Of a stretch of 29,348 nt of DNA, positions 11,741 to 21,038 are shown piece by piece. Made by a program: the position numbers and the translations under genes. The notes beneath the pieces are model-generated. The model was not told the DNA's origin, did no database searches, and saw only the letters and a list, made by a program, of their open reading frames with translations. How positions within the stretch are numbered: position 1 is the stretch's first letter; each line of letters begins with the position of its first letter. The DNA lies in the IMG/VR virus record IMGVR_UViG_3300032224_001800, positions 1 to 29,348 of that record, one strand, 5' to 3'. The DNA comes from a virus.

Positions 11741-13413
11741 GTTCTGAATACCTGTTGGAAGTGTGCGCCATAAATGTAATTTGTATTCGTGCCACTCGTA
11801 GCGCCTGAATAGTGATACATCCCGTTATAGGTATTAGATGCTGGCAAAGTCGCCGTGACTGTTACTGACGTTGTAGAGGTCCATGTGTTTATATCGCCGG
11901 TCTTTATCGTGACTGTGACCGATCCCCCACCTGCCGCACACACGATTTCTATTTTGTAAAACGTGCCTACGGCGACCGTCACGCCGCTATCGGTATCGGT
12001 GGTTGTAGTGGCATTTCTTGTGATTATGCGCCAATTGCCACCGCTTGCTTGACGATAGACGACACTCACCTGCTGAACAGCATCAGCAAGCGCGGTCGTC
12101 ATTGTGTTGCTGGTTGTAAGCCCAAACTTATAGACGTTTCCGGTCAACGCAGTTGTGTTCGTCAGCACAACAATAGACGCAGTAAAAGCCCCACCCCAAA
12201 TACAGGTATCAAGGTTCGTTGTGTAAATTGCGCCGCTACCTGTACGACGCCCTACCCTGTTGCCGTTGCTGTCGAAAATAAGGGCGGTCGTGCCTGTCTG
12301 TGTCAATGTTCCGTTGTCAGCCAAGAAACTCGACAGTTGAGGATACCAGTCCACCGTGTAGGCAAAGGTGGCGTCTCTATCAGTGTTCGATCCGCCCGTC
12401 ATTGATATTGTAGGATTACTGCTTACACCGTCACCGTTGGTAATTGTGACGCCTGTACCTGCTGTAAGGGTGCGGGCCGCTACCGTACCCGCGCCCGTGC
12501 GAGCAATGAACCCGGTTGCCGATAGTGCAGATATTGCCGTCAATATCGCCGAGTACGCCTGCGCCCCGCCCGACGCGCCAAGTTTCAATAGCCCCGCAAC
12601 AGTTGTTGATGCGGTACTAATCCACGAATCAACCTTACCACCCGCATCTGCCACCACGACATAGCTTGCAGTCGGCGTTGCACTGGCACTGACGCCCGCA
12701 ATCGTCGTACCCGACCGCCCCAAAAGCTGGCCAGCCGATACCGCGCCCATTGTGAGGGTTGTGCCACCGCTTTCACGTAGGCCCCGTGCCTGCGTCACCG
12801 TCGGGTTGGGGTACGTGCCGCCGAGGTCACCGCCTGCTGATCCTGTGGGGGCCCGACTGTCAGAGAGGCGGCTGTCACTGCCTTGGCATACAGTACCCGC
12901 CGTTGTGCCGTAGGTAAGCGACAAATAGCTCATCGCTATTGCGCTGCCCTGCCAAGTGCCGCCTGTGATTGTGCCAAGGGTGGTCAGATTTGTAGAGCCT
13001 GCCCACGTCGAAAGGGCGGTGTTTTCGACGTTATTGAGCGACAAATCCGTCTTTACGGTACTTGGTGACTTCCACAGGGGGTCTGTGCCGTTGCTGCCCA
13101 GAAGGTACGTCGATGCGCCCACCGCCAGCCCAGACCACGTAGCCGCCCCACGAGTGGGGATCATACCCCGTGTGGTAGCTACAAGGTCAAGGGCGGTTGA
13201 TCCTGTATAATACGCGGCTGCCCCTGCGCCGTCGAAGCCTGCCAGTCGTGAAGCAGTGCCTGTGTATCCGCTCGATGTCCAGGGGCCACCCCCGCCCCCA
13301 CCAGGGGGCGTATAGACCGCCTCTCCTGCCGATTGCGTGAGTGTGCCCGTAGCAAAGCGCAAAACCGACGAGACAACCCGCCCGCTGCCCTGTCTGAAAA
13401 TCACTGGTGGCAT
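11737..13413 (-). CDS. Tail fibre / receptor-binding protein (558 aa)
   Basis: The sequence is Ser/Thr/Gly/Ala-rich with fibre motifs seen in many phage fibres: LSLNNVENTALSTWAGST, LGTITGGTWQGSAI, SDSRLSDSRAPTGSAGGDLG followed by GTYPNPTV, and TAGTGVTITNGDGVSSNPTI. The N-terminus (residues 1-50) contains a Gly-rich hinge and should attach to the tail. Residues about 345-558 form a beta-rich head with a Trp/Tyr-rich start (YTVDWYPQL) and a lectin-like end (YHYSGATSGTNTNYIYGAHF), likely the receptor-binding part. The ATG at 13413 has AGGAGG four bases upstream. It follows the hub and Asp-box proteins in the tail module. Confidence 0.85.
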   Translation of the reverse strand: MPPVIFRQGSGRVVSSVLRFATGTLTQSAGEAVYTPPGGGGGGPWTSSGYTGTASRLAGFDGAGAAAYYTGSTALDLVATTRGMIPTRGAATWSGLAVGASTYLLGSNGTDPLWKSPSTVKTDLSLNNVENTALSTWAGSTNLTTLGTITGGTWQGSAIAMSYLSLTYGTTAGTVCQGSDSRLSDSRAPTGSAGGDLGGTYPNPTVTQARGLRESGGTTLTMGAVSAGQLLGRSGTTIAGVSASATPTASYVVVADAGGKVDSWISTASTTVAGLLKLGASGGAQAYSAILTAISALSATGFIARTGAGTVAARTLTAGTGVTITNGDGVSSNPTISMTGGSNTDRDATFAYTVDWYPQLSSFLADNGTLTQTGTTALIFDSNGNRVGRRTGSGAIYTTNLDTCIWGGAFTASIVVLTNTTALTGNVYKFGLTTSNTMTTALADAVQQVSVVYRQASGGNWRIITRNATTTTDTDSGVTVAVGTFYKIEIVCAAGGGSVTVTIKTGDINTWTSTTSVTVTATLPASNTYNGMYHYSGATSGTNTNYIYGAHFQQVFRT

Positions 13414-13733
13414 CCGGCCTCCTGGGTGGCTATCGTCCAGTGGCGAGGTCTAAAATGCTTCTGATTCTGGCATGCGCTTCCGCTCCGATTGATTCGACCG
13501 TAGCCGCCCCCGCCGCCCCCACCTTCTCCGAGGTCGCCGTCGAGTGCGACCGAGGCCAGGCGTCGCTCAAAAGTGCTGCGCTGATTGGTTCCACCGTCGT
13601 CAACGTCTGGCAGTGCCAGAACACCACAGACAATCCGCTTTGCACCAACAACAATATCTATTGGTGGCGTGACGCTTCGGGGGCGATGACCTTCTTTTGT
13701 AGTGACGGCGATACCATCCACGTCCTCACGCAT
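13401..13733 (-). CDS. Small Gly-rich tail protein (110 aa)
   Basis: The ATG at 13733 overlaps the preceding stop by 8 bp and has GGAGG six bases upstream; the stop overlaps the tail fibre start. This fits the junction style of the operon. The sequence has a beta-rich N-terminus (PIDIVVGAKRIVCGVLALPD), a run of seven Gly, and YGRINRSGSACQNQ. It could link the hub to the fibre. Base use is less typical than in neighbours (third-position GC about 54 percent by hand count), and an opposite-strand frame at 13455-13736 also looks protein-like, so the call is not secure. Confidence 0.6.
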   Translation of the reverse strand: MREDVDGIAVTTKEGHRPRSVTPPIDIVVGAKRIVCGVLALPDVDDGGTNQRSTFERRLASVALDGDLGEGGGGGGGYGRINRSGSACQNQKHFRPRHWTIATQEAGCHQ

Positions 13734-15291
13734 TAGGCACCTCCCAGCATACAAGCTCCAATTCAACGCGCCCCTCAATCGTGAGATCCACCTGCTGCAC
13801 CCATGCGGGGCGCTCGATTTTGAGCAGGGTGTCGACGAGCCACACCAAAGATCCAGGCGATAAAAACGCATATTCAAGCATACACGAATAACGGACGACC
13901 GTCCGGGTGAATCCGTAGGCGACGGCTTGCCAGCGAAGCAGCCGGTAGGCGGTCGACGTATCGTAAACGGCCACCGTCTCAATCGTTTTGACGCGCCGCC
14001 CGTATGTCTGCAAAGAAAGCTGACTCGATAGGCTGGTATGGTCGCCACCAACAAAACCTTGACCCGTCATGCGGGCGGAGGATGCGGTTGCATTATTGGT
14101 GAGGTCCATCGCGTATTTTATCTCAATCTCATTGGCCACATCGTCAAAGCCCGCCCGCTGGGCACGATCCATTCGGACCACCTGCGTATAGGCGGGGCCC
14201 GCATAAAGAGTCCCCACGCAATCGGCCTGGGTGGGTACAATCGGGATCGGAATCACCCGCCACCCATCCGGGCCTATCAGGACGGCGACCGGGAGGAGGG
14301 GGAGGATCGCCCTTGTGATCCAGTCCAAGGGGCTGAGTTGTTGCTGTACAAACGCCCCGATTTGATACGCATTGAGGGCGTCCCGCGCCGATGCGAGTGC
14401 ACCGCGATCGATAGGCAGCGTCGAAAGGGCCAAGACCGCCTCCAAAACCGAGCCCGCTCCAAGGGCTGCCCCCGTGCCCGTGATCGCCAGAAGCCCCGCC
14501 CCGCCCTGGTCCCAGGCGACCTGATAGGTGATTGCTGGGTCGCTGGCGATCGTGGTCGCTGCCGTCAGATCCACCAGAGTCACGATTCGCCCAAGCCCAT
14601 CCGGACCAACGTAGACCGGTAGAACCTCGGTCGTCGATCCGTCGGAGACGGTCACATATTCGGCTGACACCGGGTGCCCCGCCACAAGAAGGGTCAGCGC
14701 ATCAAATTGTGTAGCTTCGACCACCAGGGCTACCGCCCCGATCGTGCCATCAGATCCAGGTGCACCCAGGATCGTTGGGTAAAAAAGACCGATCGCAGGT
14801 TCCGCAGCATCCGGCCAGGTCGAAGCCGAGACGACCGCGCCGGGGTCGGGGATTAGGCCACGGTCCTGGGTCGCCGCTTCGGTTCCTTCGATGGTCAGGA
14901 CCTCATTGGGGCCGCCCCACTGGTAGCCCGTCACGAAGCCGCTTAGAAGTATTTGGCGTTCTTCCCAGGTATCGCCTTGCTTCCATAGGGCAATCTCAAC
15001 GGGGGCCCCATCTAAAATATACTGAGCGGCCAGGGCAGCCGACGGGTTGAGGTCCACCGACGGCGACAGGTCGACGGTCGCCTGTCTCTGTTCGGGTTGC
15101 AGGCCAAGCCAAGGGGCCGTCTGGGTCACCTGAGCGCCCGTGAGACCGCCACCGATAGATAGCCCACCTCCGTCGGAGTCGATCTCCAGAGGCGATTCAG
15201 CCCAGCGGTAGACGCGTCCGGCGACGGTGAGGGAGACAACCCACCAAAGCGACGCCCCTTGGAGGTCCTGTCTTGTCCAGTGGCGTCTCAT
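13726..15291 (-). CDS. Tail hub / baseplate-like protein (521 aa)
   Basis: The protein begins MRRHWTRQDL and continues with beta-rich segments (WWVVSLTVAGRVYRWAESPL) resembling the hub proteins that cap siphovirus tail tubes. A long central part with Val/Ala/Leu-rich beta strands (VTYQ-like, GLLAITGTGAALGAGS) is followed by a helical insertion (RDALNAYQIGAFVQQQL) and a C-terminal region with FDDVANEIEIKYAMDL and VVRYSCMLEYAFLSPGSLVW, which recall Mu gp44/T4 gp27-type hub sequences. The start ATG follows GGAGGA and overlaps the upstream stop. Position after the large tail protein and before the fibre supports the hub role. The family is inferred, not proven. Confidence 0.6.
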   Translation of the reverse strand: MRRHWTRQDLQGASLWWVVSLTVAGRVYRWAESPLEIDSDGGGLSIGGGLTGAQVTQTAPWLGLQPEQRQATVDLSPSVDLNPSAALAAQYILDGAPVEIALWKQGDTWEERQILLSGFVTGYQWGGPNEVLTIEGTEAATQDRGLIPDPGAVVSASTWPDAAEPAIGLFYPTILGAPGSDGTIGAVALVVEATQFDALTLLVAGHPVSAEYVTVSDGSTTEVLPVYVGPDGLGRIVTLVDLTAATTIASDPAITYQVAWDQGGAGLLAITGTGAALGAGSVLEAVLALSTLPIDRGALASARDALNAYQIGAFVQQQLSPLDWITRAILPLLPVAVLIGPDGWRVIPIPIVPTQADCVGTLYAGPAYTQVVRMDRAQRAGFDDVANEIEIKYAMDLTNNATASSARMTGQGFVGGDHTSLSSQLSLQTYGRRVKTIETVAVYDTSTAYRLLRWQAVAYGFTRTVVRYSCMLEYAFLSPGSLVWLVDTLLKIERPAWVQQVDLTIEGRVELELVCWEVPNA

Positions 15292-18200
15292 GGCTCCTCC
15301 TCAAGAATCATACCGGTCAACGTCAGAACTTCGCTACTTGCCTCGTTTCCACGCACGATATTAAGCGAGCCTGGATCGGTGATTCGACCGTATGTGATCT
15401 GGCCAGGGTTCGTGTAATTTTTGGTGCCTGTGTTGTTGGCTTGTTGGGAGATGTTGCCGATATAGACGACGTACCTCCCAAGGTTTTCTTCAACCACGCC
15501 CACCATTGAAAGGGCCGTGGCATGGAGAGCAGCATTGCCCACGCCCGCCGTCGACAAGCGCACGTAGTCTGGGGTCGGGGACGTTGCAAAAATCTGCGAG
15601 GTAGGCAGCAATTCGCCAAACTCTAAAGGCACCCGGCGAATCGACGGGCCCAGGCGGCGCCATGAACGGGGACCACCCGGAGGGCGTGAGGATTGCGCCT
15701 GTTGCACAAAGCTAATTTGCCGACCGTTGCTTGGCCGACGCCCCAGAACCGCCACCGATCCGAGAAGGACTTGGCCGACGATTAGATACCCCTCTGCCGT
15801 AGTGATGGCTGGGAAAGTCAGCTTATACTTCTGATAAATCGTTGGTTGAGCGACGATTGCGACCGTGCTGGGTGAATACAGGTACGCAGTGCCAGAGGTG
15901 CCCTCGGTCCCGTCGATACCGTCAAGCTGGAAAATAGCGGAGAAGCTGGAAGATGCGCCTATTTGCCCCTCTGTATTGGCAGCGATTTTGCGCACCTTCC
16001 CGCCACCAAGGTCGATGGAGCCGCCCGCATACTGATTGCGGACTGCAAAACCGGCCGTCCCTCCTGAGGGAATCGTGACAAAACGTCCGCTTCGGGTGTA
16101 CGAAGCGCCCCCCGTTACGGTCGAATTCCAGGAGGCTACCAAAACCCATGCGGCTCCAGACCACCCGTAGAGGCCGGCCGTCTGAGCATTGGTGCCCAGG
16201 ATGGCCAGTGCCAGGGGGCGACCGAGAAACCCGTCAGTCTCAGCGACGCTATGAAGGTCGAAAACCAGGGAATTCGACACCGATGAATCGAGCCAAAGGG
16301 CTTGACGGGGGGAGGGCGCTATCGAGGGGAAGATGCTGTCTGGCCCATGCTCGTACCTTGCATCTATCGCCCATTTTTCGCCAGCGAAGGTGGGGCCGGA
16401 GGTCGCCAGGATTGACGTGGAGCCGTCCAGGCTGACAGGGCTTGATGCGTACCGACGCCCCAAAAGCCCATCGGGGAGGTCCACCGCACCGAGCCCGGTG
16501 CCGACGTAGTCGGCGCCCTCGTCGTCGATCCAGAAAAACGACCGCCACGAGACGTCGCTGGCAGCGCCCACTCCAGGGGGTACTCCCCAATCAATCAGGT
16601 TGGCGGCCCATCCCGCGCCGTTATCACCCAGCGCCACCGAATCGACGAGGCGCGTCCAGAGGCGGCGGGGGGAGGTGGGATCGGTGACCGCCGACCGATA
16701 CCAGACTGAGGCGACGCCGTCGGTGATCGACGCCAAGACATTGACCTCGCCTGAAATTGTGGCCGTGGCCAGGGTGGCCCCCGATTGCTGGTCGACCACC
16801 GTGAGGGTCGTGGCCGATACGGTGATCGTAAGCTGGTACCCGCTGGTCCCGTCGGCAGTGCGGATGCGGGTGCGGTAATTGCCCGTCGATACCGACGCCG
16901 ACCACGCGGCGATCGCCCCGCCCGCTACGGTCCCACCAGGTGCGGCCGAATACAGGATCGACTCTCCGAGGGTGGTGGCGTCTCGCAAAAGGCCGGAGGA
17001 TAGGGACTCGGTGGGGGTGCCCACCACCGTCCGCGTCCAGCCAGAATCGCCGGGGAGATCCAGAGGGAGCCACGTTTGGCCCCAGGTGACCTGTCTGCTA
17101 TCCGTGCGTTGGGGATCGTAGCCCGGCATGGTCACACTTGAATAGCCACCTAACAAATAAAGCGACAACGAACCGCCATCGTAGGCACTCGGATTGCTTT
17201 GTTGAGACGCCAGGATCGCCCATTGGCCCTGGTACCAACAGCTATGTCCATCAGAGGGATACGTCCCAGAATCCGCCGACCACCATTTGCCCGCACCACT
17301 GGTAAATGACGATTTGGCCATCGCAATCCACGTTGCATCCAAATCCTGAGACGTAAAAGCGACCCATGCGTTACCAGTTGTTGGCAAACGTCCGGAGCAG
17401 AAAAGAACGCCCGTCTCATCGGCAGTCAGCAAAAACTCCCCATCGGTCGCATATTTTCCGCCACCGTTTAGCGTCGCCCAGACCTCGGACGTGGGGGCGA
17501 CCGATACCTTGGTGGCGTCGCCAAAAGCCTGATAGCCGCTTTCGATTCTGGCCACGTAGGGAAGCAGGGTGATATGCGAGATATACCCTATATAAAACGA
17601 ACCACCGGAGGCGATTACTTCGATATGGCTTCCGCCGTTTTGGGCAGACCCCACCAAGGTTCTATCAGACGACCACACCAGACTAAACGAAGAACCGCCA
17701 TCAGAGCTTGCGTATTGCCTAAGCTCATCCTGGGTATCCGTGGATGTGTCGCTGCTTCTAAGCCAAGCCATGTACACAATTTGGCCAGCGGAATAGGCGA
17801 CGCGGCAGCGCATGATCGTATAGTAGGTCGCGCCCCCGATGGCGACGGCTTCGGGGAGGACGCCGCTGGACGACAAAGCCCAGGTCGTACCATCATCATC
17901 GGACTGCATACAGCGGGTGATAGCCGTGGAGTCCGAGAGATTGGCGACCCAAGCGAACAGTAAAACCTTGCCGGACGGAAGCTGCACTAAACACGGGGCG
18001 GCACCGAGGCTCCAAGATGAGTCGGTTGTGATCGTGGCGGGGGTTGACCATGATCCGCCGGGGGATTTACTTGAGACGTAAATCGTACGGGCCAACGAGC
18101 CATAAGTCCAGACCGCTAACAGCTTCCCAGACTGTAAAACAATTATGTTTGGATGGCTTTTAAGATTGGAGGTTGACCAGACGACCGGCTCCCAGCCCAC

Positions 18201-18497
18201 CAAAACGGTAGGGGCGTCCCACCCGTAATCAGACCCACCATTGTTCCACCGGAAAGAAGCGCCCGTCCGGCCAACGTTTCCACCCTGCTGAGTGGTGATG
18301 GTGAGGGTTTTGCTGGCGTCGGCAAATTTGCCGGATGCACCAAGGCCCATCGCATACGTCGATTCATCGGGCTGAGGCGTGCCCGGCAATGGCGAAAAGC
18401 CCGTGTAGCTGGATCCCGCTGCTATTGCGTCAGGAGCCCAGTTAGAATCGGGGATAAGCAGGGCCTGGAGTAGGGCGGGGGAGCGATCAATAGCCAT
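15288..18497 (-). CDS. Large tail protein with sialidase-type Asp-box beta-propeller (1069 aa)
   Basis: The region from about residue 100 to 470 carries Asp-box motifs (SxDxGxxW) typical of sialidase/BNR beta-propellers. SDDDGTTW at 199-206 is a perfect match, SSDGGSSF at 264-271 a near match, SSKSPGGSW at 142-150 and SQDLDATW about residues 382-389 degenerate. Between them are Trp-rich strands (VLQSGKLLAVWTYGS, VQLPSGKVLLFAWVA). The C-terminal half is beta-rich and fibre-like. The N-terminus DRSPALLQALLIPDSNWAPD resembles tail-tip proteins. It follows the tape measure gene with an 11-bp overlap, where minor tail proteins lie. The fold could bind or cleave host glycans; catalytic Arg and Tyr/Glu residues of true sialidases cannot be assigned here. 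Confidence 0.75.
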   Translation of the reverse strand: MAIDRSPALLQALLIPDSNWAPDAIAAGSSYTGFSPLPGTPQPDESTYAMGLGASGKFADASKTLTITTQQGGNVGRTGASFRWNNGGSDYGWDAPTVLVGWEPVVWSTSNLKSHPNIIVLQSGKLLAVWTYGSLARTIYVSSKSPGGSWSTPATITTDSSWSLGAAPCLVQLPSGKVLLFAWVANLSDSTAITRCMQSDDDGTTWALSSSGVLPEAVAIGGATYYTIMRCRVAYSAGQIVYMAWLRSSDTSTDTQDELRQYASSDGGSSFSLVWSSDRTLVGSAQNGGSHIEVIASGGSFYIGYISHITLLPYVARIESGYQAFGDATKVSVAPTSEVWATLNGGGKYATDGEFLLTADETGVLFCSGRLPTTGNAWVAFTSQDLDATWIAMAKSSFTSGAGKWWSADSGTYPSDGHSCWYQGQWAILASQQSNPSAYDGGSLSLYLLGGYSSVTMPGYDPQRTDSRQVTWGQTWLPLDLPGDSGWTRTVVGTPTESLSSGLLRDATTLGESILYSAAPGGTVAGGAIAAWSASVSTGNYRTRIRTADGTSGYQLTITVSATTLTVVDQQSGATLATATISGEVNVLASITDGVASVWYRSAVTDPTSPRRLWTRLVDSVALGDNGAGWAANLIDWGVPPGVGAASDVSWRSFFWIDDEGADYVGTGLGAVDLPDGLLGRRYASSPVSLDGSTSILATSGPTFAGEKWAIDARYEHGPDSIFPSIAPSPRQALWLDSSVSNSLVFDLHSVAETDGFLGRPLALAILGTNAQTAGLYGWSGAAWVLVASWNSTVTGGASYTRSGRFVTIPSGGTAGFAVRNQYAGGSIDLGGGKVRKIAANTEGQIGASSSFSAIFQLDGIDGTEGTSGTAYLYSPSTVAIVAQPTIYQKYKLTFPAITTAEGYLIVGQVLLGSVAVLGRRPSNGRQISFVQQAQSSRPPGGPRSWRRLGPSIRRVPLEFGELLPTSQIFATSPTPDYVRLSTAGVGNAALHATALSMVGVVEENLGRYVVYIGNISQQANNTGTKNYTNPGQITYGRITDPGSLNIVRGNEASSEVLTLTGMILEEEP

Positions 18498-20427
18498 AGC
18501 TGGGCCTATGTCCTGGGCGTCCAGGGGTAGAGGTGGGGGCGCGGTTATTGGCGCGTCTAAACTCGCTTAGGAGGGCTTGTAGAAGGGCAGGAACGGAAGA
18601 CCGATCCATTCCTTCGGCGACGTCATCCGGATGAACCGTCTGAGTGGGGGCACCCGTCGACATGGCGGCCACAGCCTCACGCACACCATGCCTGCTGGCC
18701 GTTTGGCGGTCGACTACAATCTCGCCCCGTTGCAGGGTGGCAGAAAACTCATCGGCGGCCAGCCCGCCCGCTGGGCTGGCAAACATTGTGCCTGAGTGGA
18801 ATTTCGGTGGGGGAGACGCTGCGATCACGCCCACATTGATTGCACCGGCAACACCGGCGGCGGCGGCCAGGGCAAAATTCACGGGGGGAGGTGCGGAGCC
18901 GAGAGCCTGGGAGACGGCCAATGCTGCGTTGACCGTAGCCGTGGCGATGGCTGCGGCTTTTTGAGCGCGCCAAATTGCCATATAGGCCCGCTTATGCCCC
19001 TCTGGGTCGATGGAGTCCAGGAGCTGCCCGAAGCTGCTTTGAAGTCCGCCCATCGCAGAAGCGGCGGCGGAGACGTAGCCGGTGATGGCGGCCTTTTGGG
19101 CTGCTGCTGCGTCCTTTGCAGACTTGGCGATCTTTTGGTCGTAAAGCTCAATCGTCGCATACTTGGCGGCCTCGTAGGCCTTTATCGCCTCAAGGCGCTG
19201 AGGGTCGCCGGAAGCCTGCTTGAGTGTCTGTTGGTATGTCGCCTCAAGCGCCGCCAACTCCTCTTTTTTTGCAGCCTTGATCGCAGCGACGCCGGATAAC
19301 TGGGCGTTTGTGGCTTTTTTTGACGCTTCCTGCAACCGCTCAATACCGGATGCAAAGTCTTTTTGCGCTCTATCCTCCTCCTCGACATCGGCCTTATAGG
19401 CATCGGCAGCCTTTTTGCGAGCCTTCGCCAAGTCCTCGGCGGCCTTCTTTTCGGCGTCCGCCTGCTCTTTGGCTGCCTTCGCCCCGTCTTTTTGCGATGC
19501 GGTTACCCGCTCTTGAGTCTGGATAAAATCCGCCCCCTTGGACGATGCGCCCTCCAGAGACGCGCCCAAAGCCTTGACGGTATCCGAATCCTCAATCGCT
19601 GTGATTGCAGATTTGGCCAGCGTTTTATTCAGGTTGTCGAACGCGATCAGTGCGTCCTTAGCCCCGTCGGGGAGGGCTACGCCGGTCACCTCACTCAGAT
19701 AGACGATCGATTTGGCGAGCCCTTGGATGGGGGCGAGGGGGGCCAAGAGGGCACCAAAAAAACCTTCGGCCATAAAGACCGCAAAATCCTCCAGAAGATT
19801 GCGGCCTTTGGAGAACGTCTCAAAAAGCTCCATCCCTTCCAACGCCAGCCCGACGGCGGCGTTGGCTGCCTTCTCAAAAGCGGGGGCAACGTTGCCGCCC
19901 ACGTCGACGACGAGACGCTGGCCTATCGACAAGAGGGCGTCAAAGGCGGCGTTTACATTTTTGATAGACTGGATCGTTTCTGGCGGCACGGCGGGGTAGA
20001 AATCGCTTCCAATCGCTTTGAACCCGTCCAACGCCGTCAATGCGTCATCGGCGGCGAGGGTGGCGGCACCGAGGGCGACGACACCGAGACCGGCGGCGGC
20101 GGCAAAAGCGGCCATCCCTGCGGCGGCAGCGACCAGGGGATCGGCGGCCAGAGCCGAGAAGGCTTCGGCGGTGTCCTCGATTTTGCCTTTTAGCCCCTCA
20201 AGGCCCAATGCCTTCATCGCAGATCCCGCGCCCTTCCACGCGTCGGCGGATTCTTTGGCCGCGCCCTTGGCGCTTTTGGCGGCGTCGGCCTCCATTTTTG
20301 CGAATTGCTGCCCCATTTTTAGGGCGGCAGCGGCGGCAGCTTTATCGGTGACGCCTGGCACCTTGGCCAGCTCGGAGGCGTAGGCGGCGATATCGCCGCT
20401 GATTTTGAAGACGTATGCCTCAGCCAC
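18487..20427 (-). CDS. Tail tape measure protein (646 aa)
   Basis: The protein is Ala/Lys-rich and mostly helical. A hydrophobic segment near residues 97-123 (AAAAGMAAFAAAAGLGVVAL) and another near 550-575 (ALAAAAGVAGAINVGVIAAS) could enter the host membrane. A long coiled coil (about 315-445) includes DAEKKAAEDLAKARKKAADA. The C-terminal end AQKAAAIATATVNAALAVSQ and FHSGTMFASPAGGLAADE fit tape measure tails. At about 0.15 nm per residue the tail would be near 97 nm. It sets tail length and is ejected with the DNA. The GTG start at 20427 overlaps the upstream stop. It follows the tail assembly chaperone, as usual. Confidence 0.88.
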   Translation of the reverse strand: MAEAYVFKISGDIAAYASELAKVPGVTDKAAAAAALKMGQQFAKMEADAAKSAKGAAKESADAWKGAGSAMKALGLEGLKGKIEDTAEAFSALAADPLVAAAAGMAAFAAAAGLGVVALGAATLAADDALTALDGFKAIGSDFYPAVPPETIQSIKNVNAAFDALLSIGQRLVVDVGGNVAPAFEKAANAAVGLALEGMELFETFSKGRNLLEDFAVFMAEGFFGALLAPLAPIQGLAKSIVYLSEVTGVALPDGAKDALIAFDNLNKTLAKSAITAIEDSDTVKALGASLEGASSKGADFIQTQERVTASQKDGAKAAKEQADAEKKAAEDLAKARKKAADAYKADVEEEDRAQKDFASGIERLQEASKKATNAQLSGVAAIKAAKKEELAALEATYQQTLKQASGDPQRLEAIKAYEAAKYATIELYDQKIAKSAKDAAAAQKAAITGYVSAAASAMGGLQSSFGQLLDSIDPEGHKRAYMAIWRAQKAAAIATATVNAALAVSQALGSAPPPVNFALAAAAGVAGAINVGVIAASPPPKFHSGTMFASPAGGLAADEFSATLQRGEIVVDRQTASRHGVREAVAAMSTGAPTQTVHPDDVAEGMDRSSVPALLQALLSEFRRANNRAPTSTPGRPGHRPSYGY

Positions 20428-20944
20428 CAGACACCTCTCTTAAAGCCGCTTCGGTGGCCTCTATGGCGGCCGCCTTGCCTGGGCCCCCTAACAGTTTTCG
20501 GGTCGGGCTGCCCTTAATCAGGGGCGCATACGGGGCCAGATCGGCCAGGACTGCCTCAAAGGTCGTGCCCTTCGGGTTGAAGGACAACGAGAGGGACGCC
20601 TTGGAATAGCCGCTTGATACTGGCCAATCGTCGAAAGCTCGGAACATGACGGTGGCGAGGCGAGCGTCCATCTCAGCTAAGAGCTTCGCCTGGAGGGCGT
20701 TGAGGAGGGCCAGAATCGGGGCGGCCACGTCGGGGGCGGTGACGGTGACGCCTTGGGACGCGGCGAGAACACCTTGGCGATTGGCAAGGTATTTGCTGGC
20801 GTTTAGCTCCCAGCGTGACGCTTGCTCATTGAGCGTCGGACGACGGAAGCGAGTCGCGCCCCGCTTTGTGGCGGCTTGTCTGGCCTGGGTGGCGGCGGCC
20901 CAGGCATCTCGGACGGCCCAGAATTTAGAAGTAGCTTCGAGCAT
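20420..20944 (-). CDS. Minor tail component (174 aa), possible HK97 gp10-like region
   Basis: The ATG at 20944 follows GGAGG and shares bases with the preceding stop (TAATG). Helical N-terminal half (RDAWAAATQARQAATKRG), then AFDDWPVSSGYSKASLSLSF, which resembles the WPVxTGxSxxS motif of HK97 gp10-like tail completion proteins. The C-terminus (LAPYAPLIKG, EATEAALREV) is again helical. The place between chaperone and tape measure is unusual for gp10-like proteins, so another role in the tail is possible. Structural membership is likely; the family is tentative. Confidence 0.55.
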   Translation of the reverse strand: MLEATSKFWAVRDAWAAATQARQAATKRGATRFRRPTLNEQASRWELNASKYLANRQGVLAASQGVTVTAPDVAAPILALLNALQAKLLAEMDARLATVMFRAFDDWPVSSGYSKASLSLSFNPKGTTFEAVLADLAPYAPLIKGSPTRKLLGGPGKAAAIEATEAALREVSGG

Positions 20945-21036
20945 TACCCCTCCAAATCAAGAGCCTCTATCGCTGCCTTTTCGTGCGCGGTCATGCTGAA
21001 CCACCGAAGGGCATCGCCTGTCCAGTGGTGCGCCAT
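20944..21036 (-). CDS. Tail assembly chaperone C-terminal extension (T-like), probably reached by -1 frameshift
   Basis: The frame in minus one relative to the chaperone gene continues past its stop for about 32 codons and ends at 20944. The encoded end, HHWTGDALRWFSMTAHEKAA, resembles the aromatic-helix tail (Dx-x-x-FW-x-x-T-x-x-E) of short tail assembly chaperone proteins. As a free gene it would start at the ATG at 21036 (30 aa), two bases after the chaperone stop, with no convincing ribosome site. Alternatively a slip on C-GGG-GGC just before the stop would fuse it to the chaperone, as gpG-gpGT in lambda. Either way it is a chaperone part for tape measure assembly. Confidence 0.55.
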   Translation of the reverse strand: MAHHWTGDALRWFSMTAHEKAAIEALDLEG

Positions 21037-21038
21037 TT

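Noticed and set aside
13430-13654. 74-codon minus frame in the hub-fibre gap
   Set aside because: Its only start is TTG after a nearby in-frame stop, with no ribosome site, and it competes with the coupled 110-aa frame.
19363-20193. 276-codon plus-strand frame opposite the tape measure gene
   Set aside because: Gly/Arg-rich antisense frame created by the Ala/Lys-rich codons of the tape measure; no start signal.
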